Below, piece by piece: positions 59,037 to 64,000 of a DNA stretch of 64,000 nt. Numbering within the stretch: position 1 is the first letter of the stretch; each line of letters opens with the position of its first letter. Origin of the DNA: Medicago truncatula (lineage: Eukaryota; Streptophyta; Magnoliopsida; Fabales; Fabaceae); contig NC_053045.1 in assembly GCF_003473485.1 (NCBI RefSeq), forward strand, positions 36,678,494-36,742,493, in the 5' to 3' direction. Under the pieces are notes generated by a model. It saw only the letters and a list, made by a program, of their open reading frames with translations, was not told the DNA's origin and made no database searches. Both the position numbers and the translations under genes were made by a program.

Positions 59037-62000
59037 TTACAACAATCCAGGATAGATATATGATATCATCTGTTTTAAAGAATTGCTAGATGCTTTCAGA
59101 AAAGCATGACCCTCCAATGCTGCAATAATGAACCAATAAATAATTAAAACTTCCTCAAAAGACAGAAATTAAATAATTATAAAAATAAAAAACTGGTGCT
59201 GTTACAGAAGGATGAAGAATAATATTACCACTAAATAAAGATTTGGCTTCCTTGGAGAAGTCTTCAACACGCCCTAATACAGGTCTTATGCCACAAATTT
59301 GCAGAACACAAAGTTCCAACTGCAAAGCCATTTCAAGTATTTGCGACAATAAGTTGCAAACATTCTTTATTTCCAAGGAATCCGTCAGTTTGTTGGCTTG
59401 ACAGAGCTCCGCAATAATGGCAATTGCTTGATCCTGCACCAGAAAGAAATTTTACTCAGATTTACATCCAATTCTTTGCTTTCCAGATTCATGTGACCCT
59501 TAACATTAAATGTGTAAAGCAAGGCATTAGCACACTTGCATAATCCAACCATTGATAAAACATTGCATTTCTTTATATGAAAGCGTGTTACAAAAATGAA
59601 ATCAACATATGCATGGAATTTGGGAAGCTCACTTTACCTGCAGTCCATGCAGGATTTCTGGCATTGGAAGCTCAGGAAAATGTGCAAGATCAATAAAGCC
59701 GACCTCCTCAGCCCTTTTAGCAGCACCCTCAGCTTGCAAACACAGAAATTTCAAAAGAAGAAATGTGATTCTATATACCTGTACAGCAACAGTGTCAGAG
59801 AAACATGTTTTAGAAACAGGACCAGTAGTCTCATCTGCTTGACCATAGATAGATAATGCAGTTGAGAAGGAAGAGATCTTTGGTTTTGGCACACATCCAG
59901 GTGGCGAAAGAGCAAACCATCCATTTCTGCTATTGATACATGAAGGCTTTGACCAAATTTCAAAATCCTCTTTAAGAGTAGGTGGACACAGAAGAGGAGG
60001 ATTCCTAATTGATGAATCACCAAGGCGTTGAGTTCCCCTGCTAATGAAGGCTAAAAGATGAATGCACTTTTCTCTAAGCTGTGTATCCACATTTTTTATT
60101 GCTTTAATCCATGAATTCCAGTGTTTTGCTAATTCACACATGAGCGTCAAAGTATGTTCTGTTTCTTTAAGATTCGCAAAAGAAACCCATGGCCTCTGTG
60201 CCCGAGGTCTTTTCTTGTCATGATCCTCGGAAGGGAAGTCTGGGGCATCAAGAGAATTGAAGATAAGATGAGCTTTCTCTGAAAAAAAGTAAGGCATCAT
60301 GCTTTCCACTATAGCAGTGCCAGAAGAACTATCGCCCAAGGATTGAACCATAGCAGTAACCACAGCTAATCCAAGTCCCCAAATGTCTTGAGGTATTTCC
60401 AACTTTTCACATGCGCTGTTTAGATTCGGACTACCAATTCTTGAGAAAGCCTCACCAGACTGAGCAAACAGCACTCTCAACGAGGACAAGAAGCCAGAAC
60501 AATAAAGCATTTCAGCACCTCCTCTAGTCCGGGCAATGGTCAAAAATAACTTCATTATAATTGGAATGGAAGAAGAATTTTTATCTTGGAGTTTTAGCAT
60601 AACAAACTGCATATGGAGATGATTCTGCAGGATTGGTAACCACGTCCTCGGCATCAAGAAGCTTCCTAATATCAGGTCCATGACTGACAAGGTGAGCATG
60701 CAAAGCTCAGATGTAGCAATGCAGTTGCAAAGAATGGGTAAGAGGCCGAGGGTTGCATTTGAAACCCTTGAAAAATCGTTACCAGAACCTTCATCTGCAG
60801 CGGCATTAAAATGCAAATTGAGGGAGTTGGACTGAAGTACCAAAAGCAGCAGCGTGAGCAATAGTTTCATGATCAAATTGGCTTTGGAAGGTAACAGCTT
60901 GAATTCACTCAACAGCTTTAGACCTGAACTTGCGCATTTCATAACAAGTAGTGATGTATCTATGGATAAACCGTTGCTAACAGTTCTAGTGAACAGGAGG
61001 AGTAATTCTACTTGGCATGCAAGAATATTGAGCATATCTTCAGACGCATCCAGAACTGGTGATAACCTCACAATGGTATCAAGGAAAGATTGGCATATAT
61101 TATCTATACAAGTGAATATGAGTTCGTTTGGGATTCTCTCTCCAGTGGTAGCCCTCCCTTTTGACTGCAAAATTATGTACAAAATAAATATTAAACAGAT
61201 ATAAGCTAACCACCCAAGGACAAGATGAAGAAAGTTGCTAAGAGTAATAACTAAACAGGAAAATCTCAGTTAATTAAGAAACCAAATAAAGTACAAGAAA
61301 ACTGGAATATTAATGTTTAAACACCTTTTCACTCAATATTTTATGAAATAAATTACCAAAAGATGAAATTAGTTTAGATTTAAATACTGCTTCATGGTAA
61401 AGCAGGATCCTACTTTCCAGTTTCCACATTTAAGAATCATGCATAAAGCAACCGTAGAGCTCAAATTCATGACCATGTGGAAGCAGTATAGGAGTGGTTG
61501 AGCTAGCAAGCCAACAATTAAACATATATAACTTTCTAAGTAGCTGTTTGTTTTAGCGGTGAAAAAGGAATAAACGCACGTTAAGTCTAAAGCTCCAATG
61601 TTTAGCTTCACAAAAATCACGGCACAAGGATATTGGGAAGCGAGAAATAGAAGGCTAACGCAGTTCCAAACATGTAATAACTCTATTGTTCAGTTAGGAA
61701 AATGGAATTAAAAGAAATCAAGATTTTAGATTCTCACATCATCATGATAGACAGCCAACACAGCTATCAATTCTTTTAATGCGGAAAGCTTTGAGCTTGA
61801 AAGCAACATAACTGCGTTTGCGTCCTGCACGAAACGCAACATGGTCTCTGCAATATCCTTAGATGTTCTCCAATCAGAACAATCCCAAGCACCTAAGTTC
61901 AAATCTGCTCGCAACTGTTTGAGATCAAACAAGTACATATTCTTTGCAAAAAAATCTTCATTGAACTGGTGTTGATAGGATGCCAAAAAACTTGATTCAA

Positions 62001-64000
62001 CAAGATACTGAGATAATTCCTTGAAGGGTCCGATACCCATTTTTCTCCCTTCAAGCTCTCCTTGTAAATGATAATAAAGGTCATTAAGAATCAACTTCTT
62101 TAGTTCCTTTCCCTCGCTGTACAAATCAAGAATAACGACCATATTATGATTGATATATAAAAAATAATCCTGTTTTAGTCGATAGCATAAATTCAAGACA
62201 TGAATCATGTGGTGGAAAAAGAGTGTCCTAAAGTTAATTGAATATCCAAGAAAAAGGCATGCATATTTATAGATAGCAAAATTAATTGTTGTTAATTGTC
62301 TTTACAACAAGCACAGACAACATGTAATTGATATAGAAAACCTTTATTTCAGATCTTAAAACTAGAAGAACCCAAAAAGTCTAGTAACCTGTAACCACGT
62401 TGTGAATACTGAGATAGCAATTCAGAGAAAGCGGGATGAATTGTCAGCTGCAAAGAAGAAACCTTCTGCGTTAGAATATTTCGACAAAATAGTCTTGACG
62501 ATGAAAGTTTAACTTTTTGAAGCCTAACATATTCATCAAGACTTGCATGATATCAAGATTAACACCATTTAACATGTTACCAGAGTAAAGTAAAATAAAT
62601 TACTATCATAGATGAAAATAGAAAAGTGTTAAACCTTCGTAAAAATTCCACGAATCTTCTGAAGCAAGGACACAGATAAACTTCCAGAGTCGTTAACTGC
62701 TAATTTTAACATCACATGAACACAGAATAAACTGGTGGCAACCTGCAAATTTTCATGCACTTCACATTTAAATAATCATTACAAGTTTATAATGCAAATC
62801 TATAATTTAGTCACAAAAGTATAAGTTAAGGAAATAGAACCACGTGAATATTCCCCATTTTCAAGTAGTTTAGATTATGCATAGCAAGTAGAATAGGTTC
62901 AATGCATCTTAGGAATAGGGATGCTTTAACAACTAATCTCGTAAATTGTATTATTATTCTTTGCTGTCTGTGTATAAATTAAACATTCCGCTGGGAGTTA
63001 ATTCACTCAAGCATATTTGGAAAACCAATCTGACTATTTAATTCTCACACATGTAAGCACTCAACAATTAGACTATAGGAGTAGAGAATGGAACTGAACT
63101 TTATAACAAAACTATAACATAGTACCATGTGAGAATTACTATAAAATTAACCCTATCATAGTAAAGAATACCACAACTGTTGATTTAAATCAACAAGGAA
63201 AATCACATCAAGCTAACCTTTGCACTGTCGTATACATCACTTTTATGTCCACAAGAAGTATACAATTTTATTAGCTTCTCTAAAACAGAATCTTTGAACC
63301 AAGAAGACCAAACTCCCTTAAGATCATGAAGATCTGCGGATTTAGATTTTTCAGTTCTTGTGGCATTTTGCTCCTTGTCCTTAGATTCAGCTGAATTCTT
63401 CACAAGTGACTCTGCATGCAACAACTTTTTCTGCAAGAATAATTCATATGCCATGATTCCCAGTATGGCAGATTGACAACGGAAACTGTATGCCAGATTG
63501 AGTGCATCTTTTTCTTTCAGACTCTCGAGTAGAGGAGTTTCACTGCTAGCAGTATTCGTGATTGCATTGGCCAAGTGCTTCCAGAAGTTTACACGGCTTC
63601 TTAGAGACTCCAAGAGATTTGCATACTGGGTTGCCCCTTGCCATAAGGCAGTCATCAAGTTAAGCACGCAAAGCAGTATCCGGGGCTTACTGGAGATAAA
63701 GAGAAAAATACAATATGAAAATTTATTCAAAAGAAATATGTGACAAGCAAGCTAATCTACAAAAAGAAGAAGCAATAAGGATGAAAATTGAATTGAAAAA
63801 CAGAGAAACAACCCCCTTCACCCAACCACAAAACCCTCCGGATCGTACCTTTTGATCAGATCATCTGCCCGTTCAATATAGTTTATAAGTGCATCTACCA
63901 GAACTGAGCCTTTAGAAACAGGTGGTACCACAGAAGTTTCCTTCCTTTGCAGGTTTGCATCACTAATACATGAGCGGTCCTCATTGTTCTCCCCTGGAGC
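59037..64000 (-). CDS. NUP188-like nucleoporin, C-terminal part (runs off window)
   Basis: Minus-strand exons: 63849 to beyond 64000, 63218-63689, 62635-62742, 62389-62447, 61738-62116, 59638-61164, 59229-59433 and 59037-59119. All borders are GT-AG and the frame is continuous (944 codons including stop after the edge exon). The protein is helix-rich and Leu-rich without catalytic motifs. It has ELKKLILNDLYYHLQGELEG, FDLKQLRADLNLGAWDCSDW and AVMLLSSSKLSALKELIAVL in the middle and ends MISYIYPGLL. It resembles the plant NUP188 orthologue (Arabidopsis At4g38760), an inner-ring scaffold of the nuclear pore. The 1527-nt exon 59638-61164 is the largest. The N-terminal half lies outside. Assignment is by remembered family resemblance; exon structure is seen directly. 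Confidence 0.85.

Noticed and set aside
60854..61204. 116-codon frame opposite NUP188
   Set aside because: Shadow of the large NUP188 exon.

Overview
This is a plant nuclear window, most likely from a papilionoid legume and possibly Medicago. The species is inferred from overall AT-rich composition, intron style, tRNA-derived SINEs and LINE tails; no species-specific sequence was checked. It holds eight recognisable housekeeping genes and one initiator-Met tRNA gene, separated by long AT-rich stretches packed with mobile-element debris.

Layout. 1-18.9 kb is gene-poor. A repeat unit occurs in three diverged copies (about 2.2-5.9, 9.2-11.5 and 14.6-17.9 kb, plus a fragment at 18.2-18.5 kb). 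The copies differ by insertions, so each serves as an 'empty site' for the others: a Stowaway-like MITE, Mutator-like and hAT-like MITEs, SINEs, LINE 3' ends and tiny poly(A)-tail insertions can be placed almost to the base. Two larger truncated LINE bodies lie at 8.4-9.2 and 13.0-13.9 kb. 19.1-23.8 kb carries DIM1/YLS8 (U5 snRNP, +) convergent with a mitochondrial NDUFAF7-type methyltransferase (-). 24.4-37 kb is a local duplication zone: a small unknown gene (24.6 kb), its pseudogene (27.2 kb) and a 3' relic (33.8 kb), with long flanking duplications around a fasciclin-like arabinogalactan protein gene (30.3-31.7 kb, -). Then follow an ESCRT-I VPS23/ELC gene (37.5-38.7 kb, -), a nested pair of related MITEs (40.1-40.5 kb), a P-class pentatricopeptide repeat gene (41.2-43.8 kb, +), the initiator tRNA-Met gene (45.6 kb, -), a seven-exon peptidyl-tRNA hydrolase 2 gene (47.0-50.4 kb, -), an intronless cytosolic cyclophilin (54.2-54.7 kb, -), a cluster of Mutator-like MITEs (55.0-56.9 kb), and the 3' part of a NUP188-like nucleoporin gene that runs off the right edge (59.0-64.0 kb, -).

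The genes are unrelated housekeeping functions (splicing, complex I assembly, cell-wall glycoprotein, endosomal sorting, organelle RNA processing, translation, protein folding, nuclear pore). I see no cluster or pathway.

The most unusual pattern is a set of about a dozen 'micro-insertions': 14-25 nt made of an A-tract with a 3-8 nt pyrimidine-rich head, often ending in TCA or CCA, each flanked by a 10-21 bp direct duplication. At least four have an intact empty site in a paralogous copy within the same window. They look like retrotransposition products reduced almost to the tail.
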